Positions 17,902-26,220 of a stretch of DNA of 64,000 nucleotides are shown in pieces. Positions within the stretch are counted from its first letter, which is position 1; each line of letters opens with the position of its first letter. Under the pieces are notes generated by a model. That model did no database searches. It worked only from the letters and a program-made list of their open reading frames with translations, and was not told where the DNA came from. The DNA is taken from positions 62,001-126,000 of the forward strand of contig CAYUQT010000002.1 of NCBI GenBank assembly GCA_964446835.1, in the 5' to 3' direction. The translations under genes and the position numbers were made by a program. This DNA is from CAYUQT01 sp964446835 (GTDB lineage: Bacteria; Planctomycetota; Phycisphaerae; UBA1845; JAFGLZ01).

Positions 17902-19193
17902 AACGGACAGAACCAGGGTTCACACGTCGAGAGTGGTTGCAGCGGGCCGCCATCGGTGGCGCCGGTGTGGCTGCCGGCTGGCCGACCATCATCACCAGCG
18001 CCGCCCTCGGAAATCAGGACGTCCCTCCGGCCAGCGAGCGGATTCGCATCGGATTCATCGGGGTCGGCAATCAGGGCGGCGGCAATCTTCGGGCATTGAT
18101 GAAGCACGCCGTGGCCGTTTGTGATGTCGACAGCAAACGGATGGGAGATGCGAAAGCTCGTGTCGAAAAGAGCAACGGGCGCCCCTGCGCCACCTTCTCC
18201 GACTATCGCAAGATGCTCGAAAGTAAGGACATCGATGCCGTTGTTGTCAGCACCCCCGACCACTGGCACGCGCTGCCCAGCATTCACGCCTGCCAGGCCG
18301 GCAAGGACGTCTATTGCGAGAAGCCTCTGACACTGACCGTCGCCGAGGGGCAGGCCATGGTCAAGGCCGCCCGACGATACAACCGCATCGTCCAGACCGG
18401 CAGTCAGCAGCGGTCCGACGATCGGTTCCGCCTGGCCTGCGAACTGGTTCGATCCGGGCGGCTCGGCAAGATCAAGGCGATCACCGCCAATATCTCCGGT
18501 GTAAATTTCAAGGGCCCCGCCGTTCCCGACAGCGATCCTCCGCCGGAGCTCGACTACGACTTCTGGCTGGGGCCGGCCCCCAAACGCCCCTACAACGTCA
18601 AGCACGTCCACTACAATTTCCGGTTCTACTGGGACTACTCCGGCGGCCAGATGACCAACTGGGGCGCTCACAACCTCGACATTGCGCAGTGGGGCCTGGG
18701 CACCGACGAGAGCGGTCCGATCACCTTCGAGGGAACAGCTCGGTACAACGAGGACAAATGGTACGAGGTCCCCGAGTGGTTTCGAATGACCTGCCACTAC
18801 GCCAACGGCGTCATCGGGACGGCGGGCATGGGCGTCAAGGGTGGCACCACATTCGAAGGGGAGAACGGCACCATCAACGTGACGCGACATTCCATCGAAT
18901 CCAAACCCGAAGAGATCCTCAAGGAGCCGCTGACCGACAAGGACGTACACCTCTACGTCAGCCGAAATCACTATCAGAACTGGCTCGACTGCATCAAGAG
19001 CCGCAAGCTGCCCATTTGCGACGTGGCGATCGGACACCGTTCGGCATCCGTGTGCCATCTGGGGAACATCGCGATCCGAACCGGTCGGAAGATCACATGG
19101 GACCCGGCTAAGGAAGAGATCATGGGCGATGCCGAGGCGTCCAAGATGCTCAGCCGCTCCTATCGCGCCCCCTGGAAAATGCCTGTTCTCTGA
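17898..19193 (+). CDS. Tat-exported Gfo/Idh/MocA family oxidoreductase
   Basis: A 431-residue predicted periplasmic NAD(P)-dependent sugar oxidoreductase. The N-terminus has a twin-arginine signal (TRREWLQRAAIGGAGVAAG). The Rossmann fold follows (IGFIGVGNQGGGNL), then the family motif CEKPLT in EKP context and a C-terminal alpha/beta domain (WDYSGGQMTNWGAHNLDIAQWGLG), typical of the large planctomycete secreted subgroup. Substrate unknown. The ATG at 17898 overlaps the mdh stop; a longer frame from 17685 lies inside mdh and lacks the Tat signal. Coupling to mdh is unexpected, since the two enzymes act in different compartments. Confidence 0.9.
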   Translation: MKRTEPGFTRREWLQRAAIGGAGVAAGWPTIITSAALGNQDVPPASERIRIGFIGVGNQGGGNLRALMKHAVAVCDVDSKRMGDAKARVEKSNGRPCATFSDYRKMLESKDIDAVVVSTPDHWHALPSIHACQAGKDVYCEKPLTLTVAEGQAMVKAARRYNRIVQTGSQQRSDDRFRLACELVRSGRLGKIKAITANISGVNFKGPAVPDSDPPPELDYDFWLGPAPKRPYNVKHVHYNFRFYWDYSGGQMTNWGAHNLDIAQWGLGTDESGPITFEGTARYNEDKWYEVPEWFRMTCHYANGVIGTAGMGVKGGTTFEGENGTINVTRHSIESKPEEILKEPLTDKDVHLYVSRNHYQNWLDCIKSRKLPICDVAIGHRSASVCHLGNIAIRTGRKITWDPAKEEIMGDAEASKMLSRSYRAPWKMPVL

Positions 19194-19230
19194 ATCGGAG
19201 GCAACAGACCCAGCACAACATGGTGAACGA

Positions 19231-19323
19231 AAAGGGAAGGCAACTCCCGGCCTTGCCCATCGGTCCTCAGGGAACATGCCCTGTCCGACGGATCGAGTGG
19301 ACCCAGGGATCTGCCTTCCCTTT
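19231..19323. terminator. candidate bidirectional terminator / long inverted repeat
   Basis: AAAGGGAAGGCA (19231-19242) is perfectly complementary to TGCCTTCCCTTT (19312-19323), enclosing a smaller hairpin (CAGGG...CCCTG, near 19269-19284). It fills the gap between convergent genes ending at 19193 and 19338. There is a short T run on the plus-strand side (TTT) but no long U tract, so termination efficiency is uncertain. Confidence 0.45.
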
Positions 19324-19337
19324 GCAGTTGGTTCGAA

Positions 19338-20168
19338 CTACACGAGCGACTTCAGCAGTTTAATCGCGGTCTGAACATCGGCGATGCGGGTATCGCCCGC
19401 TTCGCGTTCGATGACCAGAGGCCCCGCAAAACCATAAGCCCTCAGCTTCCGAACGATTTCTGGAATGTTCGCCTCTCCTGTGCCCAACACGACCTCGGCA
19501 CCCCACTCTTTGCCCGGTGAACTCGACCACGTGGCATCTTTGGCGTGGAAGTGAGAGATGTAGTCCTTCAACACGTCCACCGCCTCCGTCGGCTTGCCCA
19601 CGCCGTAGAGAATCATGTTGGCCGGATCGAAGTTTACCCGAATATTCGGCCTGCCTACCGCCTTGATGAAACCTACCAGCGCCTCGGGCGGCTCCTGCCC
19701 CGTCTCCATCACCAGCGTGATTCCCTTCTCACCCAGGGCGTCGGTCACCTTCTTGAGGCGATCGACCATGACAGCATATTGGCTCGCCCCCGGGTCGTGC
19801 GGCACAAATCCGATGTGGGTGGCCAGCATCTTGACGCCCAGCTTGACAGTGATGTCGCGTACGCGAACCGTCAGCTTGAAGCGCTCGTCCCAACAATCGT
19901 CTGGAAGATACCCCCCTGTTTGGGCAATCTTGGCGATGCTCGAGTAGTCTTCACCCGCATAGCCGATGCACGTGGCGCTGACCTCGATGCCCGAGGCTCG
20001 CACTCCCTGAAGGACGGCATCGTCTTTTGATTCGTCGAGCACATCCGTGGAGAAGAATCCCAGTTGGATCAGGGCCAGACCGAGGTCCTGTTTCGCCACC
20101 CGGCACGCTGAAGGCAGATCGGGCTGTTTGAGCGACCAACTGCACACGCCGATGTCAAACGCTTTCAT
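19338..20168 (-). CDS. sugar phosphate isomerase/epimerase (xylose isomerase-like TIM barrel)
   Basis: A 276-residue cytoplasmic TIM-barrel protein of the AP-endonuclease-2 superfamily. Visible landmarks are IGVCSWSL at the first strand, LATHIGFVPHDP, LVMETGQEPPEAL, the metal-site motif VNFDPANMILYG, ISHFHAKDA and LVIEREAGD at the last strand. These acidic and histidine residues fit a divalent-metal site. The start is the ATG at 20166-20168 with GGGAG six bases upstream; a longer in-frame reading (to 20285) adds an unlikely Arg-rich extension. It converges with the Gfo/Idh/MocA gene. Exact reaction unknown; hexulose or inositol-like epimerisation is typical. Confidence 0.85.
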   Translation of the reverse strand: MKAFDIGVCSWSLKQPDLPSACRVAKQDLGLALIQLGFFSTDVLDESKDDAVLQGVRASGIEVSATCIGYAGEDYSSIAKIAQTGGYLPDDCWDERFKLTVRVRDITVKLGVKMLATHIGFVPHDPGASQYAVMVDRLKKVTDALGEKGITLVMETGQEPPEALVGFIKAVGRPNIRVNFDPANMILYGVGKPTEAVDVLKDYISHFHAKDATWSSSPGKEWGAEVVLGTGEANIPEIVRKLRAYGFAGPLVIEREAGDTRIADVQTAIKLLKSLV

Positions 20169-20307
20169 GGTGATCTCCCGGACCCAAGGTGACGCACCCC
20201 TTGGCCGCTTCTTGTCGGGCATCTGCGCAACCTCGCGGCGGCCGAGCCCACTGGCCCGTGTGGAAGGAGTGCGCCCCCCTACCACATGCCCCGAGTCGCA
20301 AAGGGCA

Positions 20308-21351
20308 TTATAGGGTGCTTTGCTGCCTTCGCAACTGACCGCAGGCGGCCTCGATCTGACCGCCTCGGCTCGGACGAATGTGCGTGTTGATGCCCGACTG
20401 CCGAAGTGCGGCCTCGAAGGCGTGCGCCGCCTCCGCTGTGGGACGCTGATAGGGCAGGTCTCGAACCGAGTTGTAGCGGATGAGGTTCACGTTACATCGC
20501 ATGCGCTTGGCGATAGCGGCCAACTGCCGAGCGTCGGTTGGACGATCGTTCACCCCGCCCAGAAGGACGTACTCCAACGTCACCTCGCGACCGGTCAGGT
20601 CGAAGTAGTCCTGCACGGCCTCTACCAGTTCGTCAATCGACGTGTGAGCGGCCCACGGAATCAGTTCGCGGCGGAGGGCGTCATTCGGAGCATGCAGAGA
20701 GATCGCCAGATTCACCTGGAGCCCCTCGCCGGCGAGACGGCGAATCTGAGTCGGCAACCCCACCGTGCTGATCGTCATCCGCCGGGCACCGATGTTCATC
20801 CCCCAATCGGCGTTAAGAATTCTCACAGCCGACAGGACAGCATCGTAGTTGGCCAAGGGCTCACCGATCCCCATGAATACCACGTGACTGACCCGCTCGT
20901 CGTCCGGCAATCGGCTCTGAACGCGCATCACCTGCTCGACGATTTCTCCGACGGTCAGGTTCCGCTCGAGTCCGCCCTGTCCGCTGGCACAGAACGTACA
21001 TCCCACCGGACATCCCACCTGTGTGCTGACGCACACGGTCCGGCGGTCTTCCTGTGGGATCATCACACACTCGCTCGCCTGGTGATCGCACCACCGCAAC
21101 AGCAGCTTGAAGGTCCCATCCTCGGCCTGCTGATCCTGCTCCACCGTCGAGGCGTAGATGAACATCCGCTCGGACAGCCGTTGGCGAACCAACCGAGAGA
21201 GATTGGTCATCGCCTCGAACGACGACGCCCGGTGGCGGTAGACCCACTCTAGAATCTGGGCGGCGCGATACCCTTCCAGGCCGTCCGCCGCAATGCGCTC
21301 GTGAAGCAAAACCTTGTCTAAACCAAGAATGTGAAGACGTTCGCCGCTCAA
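20308..21351 (-). CDS. rlmN: 23S rRNA (adenine2503-C2)/tRNA methyltransferase RlmN
   Basis: Radical-SAM enzyme that methylates A2503 of 23S rRNA (and A37 of some tRNAs). The 347-residue protein has the N-terminal RNA-binding helical domain (YRAAQILEWVYRHRASSFEAMTNLS), the radical-SAM cysteines Cys114, Cys118 and Cys121 in CPVGCTFC, GIGEPLANYD, and the conserved C-terminal Cys of GGQIEAACGQL that forms the protein-RNA adduct. The start is TTG at 21349-21351, supported by GAGG seven bases upstream. A housekeeping gene, apparently monocistronic. Confidence 0.94.
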   Translation of the reverse strand: MSGERLHILGLDKVLLHERIAADGLEGYRAAQILEWVYRHRASSFEAMTNLSRLVRQRLSERMFIYASTVEQDQQAEDGTFKLLLRWCDHQASECVMIPQEDRRTVCVSTQVGCPVGCTFCASGQGGLERNLTVGEIVEQVMRVQSRLPDDERVSHVVFMGIGEPLANYDAVLSAVRILNADWGMNIGARRMTISTVGLPTQIRRLAGEGLQVNLAISLHAPNDALRRELIPWAAHTSIDELVEAVQDYFDLTGREVTLEYVLLGGVNDRPTDARQLAAIAKRMRCNVNLIRYNSVRDLPYQRPTAEAAHAFEAALRQSGINTHIRPSRGGQIEAACGQLRRQQSTL

Positions 21352-21658
21352 GCTGACACCTCAACACCGCCGTATCCCCACACGAAAGAAGCGGCGTCCC
21401 CAACTTCTCTCAACTGGATTCTCCACGTCTGATCGAACGGAGCTGTGCCGTCCGATGTCAATCGCCGACGAGGGACAGACCGGACAGCCTGCCCCAAAGG
21501 CAGCTACTCTTGACCCTCCCCCGCCGACATGAACTCCATATTCCGAACGCCAAGGGGATGATCAAGATACAGAAGGCCACACTCTGCGTCAACGGCATCC
21601 TGTTGAAGCCCCTCCTCCATGGATGCCTGGTTGTGATGCAGATCCAACCTTCGGGAGA
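21352..21658. other. intergenic region upstream of rlmN
   Basis: About 307 bases with no gene I can support. It should contain the rlmN promoter and the end of the upstream transcript; no clear hairpin or promoter pair was seen. Confidence 0.4.
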
Positions 21659-22354
21659 CTAGGCGGATAGTAGACGCGACACAATCTGCACAATGACGTC
21701 CATATGACGGGACATCATCCACAATGGGACAATCAACAGGCTGACACCTACCATGACGAGGCAGGCGCCCGTAGCGGAAGGCAAAAGCGAGACGTTCTCT
21801 AACTGAGCGGCAAACTCATGACGAATCCGCTGCATGAGGGCGATGTCAAGACGGCCATGGATCGGACGGAAGTAGAGTGTCACGTTGTTGAGCAAGCCAA
21901 AGGCGCTTAAATCGATACGCATATTGGCGCCCAGCACCACGAACCCGGTATCATCGGCACGAGCAGAGAGGCCGCACCTCTCCAGCGCCTCCTCCATAAA
22001 CCAGCGGCAGCGTCGTTCGGAGATGTTGTAGACCACCCAATGCCCCCACTGGGGCGGCAGGAGGGTCCAGAACACAACGCCAGCGGCCAGAAGCCCAAGG
22101 ACCAGTAACCACCACAGTCCATACTGAATGAGGATAGGGACAGGCCAAACCACGACAGGCACAAAAACCAACGTCAGTGTAATGAAATCGCTACGTCCAC
22201 TGACAAGCGAGGGACGGCTCTGGGTATTGAGGAGCCCGATAGCCAAAAAATAGATGGCTACCGGAGCCACATTGATCACCAGTCTCAACAGAAACAGGGC
22301 TTGGTCGTGCGAGTTCATGACATTGGTATCGGCTGACCTCAGCCAGCAGTTCAC
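21659..22354 (-). CDS. unrecognised membrane protein
   Basis: A 231-residue protein of unknown function. Two to four hydrophobic segments lie in the N-terminal half (ALFLLRLVINVAPVAIYFLA, then two more before residue 105), a soluble region follows with WGHWVVYNISERRCRWFMEEALERCG, and one further membrane helix sits near the C-terminus (ATGACLVMVGVSLLIVPLWMM). The GTG at 22352-22354 overlaps the stop of the upstream gene (GTGA), supporting this start and translational coupling; an internal ATG at 22318 is the alternative. Cotranscribed with the Arg-rich protein gene. Confidence 0.65.
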   Translation of the reverse strand: MNCWLRSADTNVMNSHDQALFLLRLVINVAPVAIYFLAIGLLNTQSRPSLVSGRSDFITLTLVFVPVVVWPVPILIQYGLWWLLVLGLLAAGVVFWTLLPPQWGHWVVYNISERRCRWFMEEALERCGLSARADDTGFVVLGANMRIDLSAFGLLNNVTLYFRPIHGRLDIALMQRIRHEFAAQLENVSLLPSATGACLVMVGVSLLIVPLWMMSRHMDVIVQIVSRLLSA

Positions 22355-22719
22355 CCTGCGAGATCCGGAGGTGCATCTGACGGATGGCCTTGCACCCCCT
22401 CGCTTACCTTGTCAATATGCTCCCCTACTTCCGCGACCCTCCGATACCCCAGATGCTTGATCACCTCAAGAACTTCTGTCCATGTGGGAAACGGCCTGTT
22501 GTTGACTCGCTTATACTCGTCAATGGCCATGATGAAGGCGAACTGTTCATCCGTCATTTCGCCTTCTTCGGCGCTGCGTCGTTGATCACTCCGGCGTCGC
22601 CCGGGTCCTCGACGCCTTTCCAGTCCACTGCGTCGATCAACATGCGCTTCCCTGCGATCGATCTGGGAACGTCGTTCTGAAGCACTCCGACGATCTGGTC
22701 CGCTGTATTCTTCCGTCAT
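22351..22719 (-). CDS. small protein with Arg-rich DRR/ERR repeats
   Basis: A 122-residue protein, not assigned to a family. The first half is a strikingly basic repeat array: GPDRRSASERRSQIDRR, then VDRRSGLERRRGPGRRRSDQRR. The second half looks folded: EEGEMTDEQFAFIMAIDEYK, then NNRPFPTWTEVLEVIKHLGYRRVAE, which resembles a small helical or winged-helix unit. The start is the ATG at 22717-22719 preceded by GGAG; a longer TTG-started reading is less likely. The basic arm could bind nucleic acid or the polyacidic tail of the protein encoded just upstream (inference). Confidence 0.6.
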   Translation of the reverse strand: MTEEYSGPDRRSASERRSQIDRREAHVDRRSGLERRRGPGRRRSDQRRSAEEGEMTDEQFAFIMAIDEYKRVNNRPFPTWTEVLEVIKHLGYRRVAEVGEHIDKVSEGVQGHPSDAPPDLAG

Positions 22720-22782
22720 GCCGCTCCACTCGGGACCCAACCCGCTCCGCAAGGACGACCCCAATACCGAAGAACTCAAAGA

Positions 22783-23298
22783 TTAGAGGTCTTCGTCTTC
22801 GTCCTCGTCATAGTATGCATCCTCATCCTCGTCTTCGTCAAACTCATCGAAGTCTTCTTCATCATAATCGTCGAGGTCTTCCTCGTCATCATCGGCTTCG
22901 TCGTCGTCCTCAAATTCTTCGTCCTCGAACTCCTCTTCCTCGCTCTCCTCCTCCTCACCTTTGCGACGGGCGTTGAGGATTTCGAGGGCCTCGTCCCACA
23001 ACTCGGAGGGAACGGCGATGGTCACGGACGCCGGTACGCCAGGAGTGTCGGATAGCTGCGTTTCAATGAGGGTGGACACGCCAGCCTCCTCGAGTAATTT
23101 CTGATACTCATCCACCTTCCGGGGATTTGATGTAAACGCAATCCCAACAAGGCCCGCTGCTCCAGCGGTTGCGGACCTGTCCGCCACAAGATGCTCCAGG
23201 TCGATGGTCATTGCAACGATGTCCTCCAATGCAACAGGTTCGAGTACCCTGTAAAGTTTAGTACATCGACACAATGGGTCAAGGGGAAACCTCGCCAT
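22783..23298 (-). CDS. protein with ferredoxin-like N-domain and polyacidic C-terminal tail
   Basis: A 171-residue protein of unknown function. Residues about 40-110 form a compact alpha/beta unit (GIAFTSNPRKVDEYQKLLEEAGV...VTIAVPSELWDEALEIL), similar in style to DUF2007-like signal-transducer domains. From about residue 113 to the end nearly every residue is Glu or Asp, broken by Phe and Tyr. The N-terminal 25 residues include CRC. The ATG has AAGGA eight bases upstream. The strongly acidic tail is probably disordered and could mimic nucleic acid or hold a basic partner; the adjacent Arg-rich protein is a candidate. Confidence 0.65.
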   Translation of the reverse strand: MARFPLDPLCRCTKLYRVLEPVALEDIVAMTIDLEHLVADRSATAGAAGLVGIAFTSNPRKVDEYQKLLEEAGVSTLIETQLSDTPGVPASVTIAVPSELWDEALEILNARRKGEEEESEEEEFEDEEFEDDDEADDDEEDLDDYDEEDFDEFDEDEDEDAYYDEDEDEDL

Positions 23299-23393
23299 CG
23301 TGTCATCCTTTGTGACCGTCGTCTAAACCTTAAGACCGGCACAAGTTAGCGACGAATCGCATCCCAATGGCAGCCGATCGAGTTCGCAAGGGT

Positions 23394-24257
23394 CTAGGGC
23401 CGGCGGCCGAACCAATCCCGGACCGGCTGTATCTCATCTGTCCATCCCTCGGCGCGACTAGCTCCATTGTCCAGACTCTGCCAGACTCTTCCCTCAGAGG
23501 CCGAGGAACGTCCCACCCGCGTCGTGATGCTTGGCAGTCGTGGAGCCCGCACCTCCGCCTGGACCCAGTAGACACCATCGGCCTGGACGAGTTGCGCATT
23601 CAACTGTGCCGCAAATTCCTCCATCGCCTTCGCCAGAGGGACCGCCTGGCCTCTGACCGTTACCAGACTCTGGCTTTCGCTGAGCCGCGGGTCAAGCCAC
23701 ACCGGCACGGAATACGCTGTCCCCAAGGCTGCAACGGCGGCGGACGGCGTTACGTCCACGAGGTCCAGATCGGCCGACGACCTCGCGGCATCCACCCGGC
23801 TCCATTCCGGATGATCCTTCAGAATCCGGGCTTTGCAGGCAGCTCCCGACAGACGCCATGCCGTGGGTGTCTTCGATGAATCCGTCAGGACCACAACGCC
23901 CTCGGATGGAGCCCAGTTCAAACCGGCTATTCGGCATAGAACGCCCATGAGCTGAAAGCCATTCAGGTGCCTGGCGGAGAAGTAAACCTGTGTCTTGCCA
24001 CACTGTTGCCGTATGTTATCGGCCATCCAGATCGGCTGCTGTAGTCGATCCGCCAAGTCGGCCAACGCGTCCACGGCAGGAATGCCGTCCCAGACCACCG
24101 CCACGGGCTCCGCCCACAGTTTCCCAGAGACCCAGGACCCCGCTGCCCCCTCCACGGTGCTCGCTGAACCCACGTAACCAATGGCCACCAAGACCATGTA
24201 GCAAGACCTTGGCGAGGTCGGAATCATACCAGGTGCAGTTCCACATCGACGAGGCAT
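23394..24257 (-). CDS. secreted protein with secretin N-domain (STN)-like repeats
   Basis: About 287 residues, no firm family. Behind an N-terminal hydrophobic segment (CYMVLVAIGYVGSA) there are two units resembling short secretin/TonB N-terminal domains: VDALADLADRLQQPIWMADN...QVYFSARHLNGFQLMGVLCRIAGLNWAPSEGVVVLTD and then AAVAALGTAYSVPVWLDPRL...VTVRGQAVPLAKAMEEFAAQLNAQLVQADGVYWV. There is no secretin channel domain. The start is uncertain: ATG at 24257 (GGGAG 11 bases upstream) was chosen over 24290 or 24227. Probably periplasmic. Confidence 0.55.
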   Translation of the reverse strand: MPRRCGTAPGMIPTSPRSCYMVLVAIGYVGSASTVEGAAGSWVSGKLWAEPVAVVWDGIPAVDALADLADRLQQPIWMADNIRQQCGKTQVYFSARHLNGFQLMGVLCRIAGLNWAPSEGVVVLTDSSKTPTAWRLSGAACKARILKDHPEWSRVDAARSSADLDLVDVTPSAAVAALGTAYSVPVWLDPRLSESQSLVTVRGQAVPLAKAMEEFAAQLNAQLVQADGVYWVQAEVRAPRLPSITTRVGRSSASEGRVWQSLDNGASRAEGWTDEIQPVRDWFGRRP

Positions 24258-24481
24258 GTGCTCATGAGCTCCCAACGCCTGATGCTCCATAGCTGGACGT
24301 GTACGACACTATCACTCCTGATCATCACTCTTTAATCGCGTCGGCTCTTGCCAGAACTGATGCCATCGGCCATGAAGATCGTAGCGGGTCTGGCAGCAAA
24401 CCATCCCTGTTCACCACCGAGCCCCTCGAACTGGGGCTCAACAGCATTATGGGAAAACCACCCGGCCGACGCAAGCTCTTC

Positions 24482-25540
24482 TCACCGGGAAGCCGGCACC
24501 CAATCCGGTTCCTTGTTGCTCTTGCCGTCAGATGTGATCGCCACCCAGCGATCCCGGCACGACGAGTCGGCCACACAGATGTTCCAACCTTGTGCCAATA
24601 CGCCGATCATTTCCGGTGCCAGGTCCGTGAGGCTCTTGCTCTTCTCGGGACCGCGACTGAACGTCACAAAACGTCCGTCCGGTGACCAGTCGATGTGGTA
24701 GATCTTGATGGGCTTTTTACTGGTAACGACCGATCGTTGATTGATCACTTTGGGCTGAGGCCCCGAAAAATCCAGGTCACCGACACACAGGGCCCAGTCG
24801 GACGCCCCCCATGCGACCTTCTTGCCATCCGGGCTGACATCGGGACGGCACCCTGGAATGTTCAGCTTGTGAACCTTCATCCCATCCACCTCGATCGCCA
24901 GGATCGCGTGGTCGAACCCCATGCCTCCGTGAACGGTAGCCAGAAACCATGTGCGATCGGGAGACCAGCAGATGTTGTACAGATGGTGGATCCCTCTGTT
25001 GGGGTGTTCTCGGTGACTGCCTGTCTTGAGGTTGAATATGTAGATGCCTTTGGTTGCATAGTCTTTGAGGTTGAACGTCTCGAACTCCCCCTTGAGGTAG
25101 ACGATCTCGGTGCCATCCGGGCTCCAGCAAGGCTCTCGTGCATTCTTGGCAACCAGAGTGCGGCCGCTGCCGTCGATATTCATGTAGTATACGTCACGGC
25201 TTTTGCCTGCCCCCGCGCCGCCGTCAACGACGAAGGATACCTTCTGGGCGTCGGGCGAGACGTGCGGGTAGATCTCGTTGATCTCAGGCGTCTTGGTGAG
25301 ATTGACGGGATTCGTCCCGTCGGCGTTGACCATAAACAGCTCCCAGTTGTTCCCCTGCCATGTCTCATAGACGATTCTGTGAGGGTATGACTTCAACTGA
25401 TCGAGCAGGTCTTTGGCCTGACCGCTCGTTGCCTCTTCACCGGCAAAGCAGACCGATCCCGTCACCAGAAAGGCTGCAATTCCTTCCAACCTTCTCCGTC
25501 GCACAGATCGATCCCCTGTCCGGTTAAATCCACTCCACAT
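24482..25540 (-). CDS. TolB-like PD40/WD40 beta-propeller protein
   Basis: A 352-residue exported protein. After an Arg-rich signal peptide (VRRRRLEGIAAFLVTGSVCFAGE) it has repeated TolB-type blades with the pattern ...P-x-W/V-S-P-D-G-x-x-V/I...: YPHVSPDAQKVSFV, EPCWSPDGTEIVY, ICWSPDRTWFLA, PDVSPDGKKVAWG and IDWSPDGRFVTFS. The start is the ATG at 25538-25540 with GGGAGG about six bases upstream; a TTG two codons earlier is the alternative. It reads like an oligogalacturonate-lyase-type or DPP-type propeller without its enzyme domain, so binding or scaffolding is more likely than catalysis. Confidence 0.75.
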   Translation of the reverse strand: MWSGFNRTGDRSVRRRRLEGIAAFLVTGSVCFAGEEATSGQAKDLLDQLKSYPHRIVYETWQGNNWELFMVNADGTNPVNLTKTPEINEIYPHVSPDAQKVSFVVDGGAGAGKSRDVYYMNIDGSGRTLVAKNAREPCWSPDGTEIVYLKGEFETFNLKDYATKGIYIFNLKTGSHREHPNRGIHHLYNICWSPDRTWFLATVHGGMGFDHAILAIEVDGMKVHKLNIPGCRPDVSPDGKKVAWGASDWALCVGDLDFSGPQPKVINQRSVVTSKKPIKIYHIDWSPDGRFVTFSRGPEKSKSLTDLAPEMIGVLAQGWNICVADSSCRDRWVAITSDGKSNKEPDWVPASR

Positions 25541-25740
25541 GCACAACCTCCCAAACTGGCGCAGGATTCGAGTCGCTCAACGGCCACAACTCGCCATTGG
25601 ATAGAAGGTTCTAGCAACCGGCAGCACAAATGTAAAGCAGGATCCGTTCGATGCGCGAGGAATGATCACCAGGCCCAGCTTCGCCTAGGCGATTCACGAC
25701 AGATGGAAACCGCTGGGGCTTCCGATGAGGTGGTTTGGAC

Positions 25741-26220
25741 TCAGGGCCTTGGGGCCTTATCCGTCGTCCTGGGCGGCGGAGGCATCGTGCAATTGAAGAC
25801 TTGCTCATGAATTGCCGCCAGCCGGGACAACTCGGCCCTGGTCTTCTTGCCTGGTGACCGGACCATGTAGTCATAGGCGACGGTTGTGTAGATCTCCGAA
25901 GATAGAAGCATACTGGTTGGGTTGACCAACTTCAGCTCCCCGGCCACATGTTGGAGCAAATTCCGGTCGGTGAGCCTGATGGACAGACTTTTCATGGCCT
26001 CTCGGAACAGCTTCCACGTATCGCCAATCAGCGTTGGGGCTTTGCCTTTCTGCAGGCGGTTTAGCACATACAGCAGAGCAATGCACAGAGCCGCTGCCAC
26101 GAGGAGGCCGAACAGTTTCAGCCAGAGGTCCGAGCCCTGGTCCGTCTGTTCCACGAACCCCTGTCGCATCGCCCTGAGGCGCTCTGTCTTGCTCAAGGCC
26201 CCCAGAACAAACGGCATCAT
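25741..26220 (-). CDS. unrecognised single-pass membrane protein
   Basis: A 159-residue protein with one clear membrane helix (WLKLFGLLVAAALCIALLYVLN, about residues 33-54), a basic segment after it, and a soluble helical domain (KLFREAMKSLSIRLTDRNLLQHVAGEL...SEIYTTVAYDYM). It ends in a Pro-rich tail. No family assigned. Its ATG overlaps the stop of the upstream HEAT-repeat gene by four bases, so the two are translationally coupled, and the products may act together at the inner membrane. Confidence 0.65.
   Translation of the reverse strand: MMPFVLGALSKTERLRAMRQGFVEQTDQGSDLWLKLFGLLVAAALCIALLYVLNRLQKGKAPTLIGDTWKLFREAMKSLSIRLTDRNLLQHVAGELKLVNPTSMLLSSEIYTTVAYDYMVRSPGKKTRAELSRLAAIHEQVFNCTMPPPPRTTDKAPRP

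Noticed and set aside
17817..19277. A 486-residue minus-strand open frame opposite the Gfo/Idh/MocA gene.
   Set aside because: Gfo/Idh/MocA motifs and a Tat signal fix the plus strand; this is a shadow.
20308..21351. Possibility that the rlmN gene encodes the antibiotic-resistance homologue Cfr.
   Set aside because: Its context and N-terminal helical domain fit the housekeeping RlmN; nothing suggests transfer or resistance.
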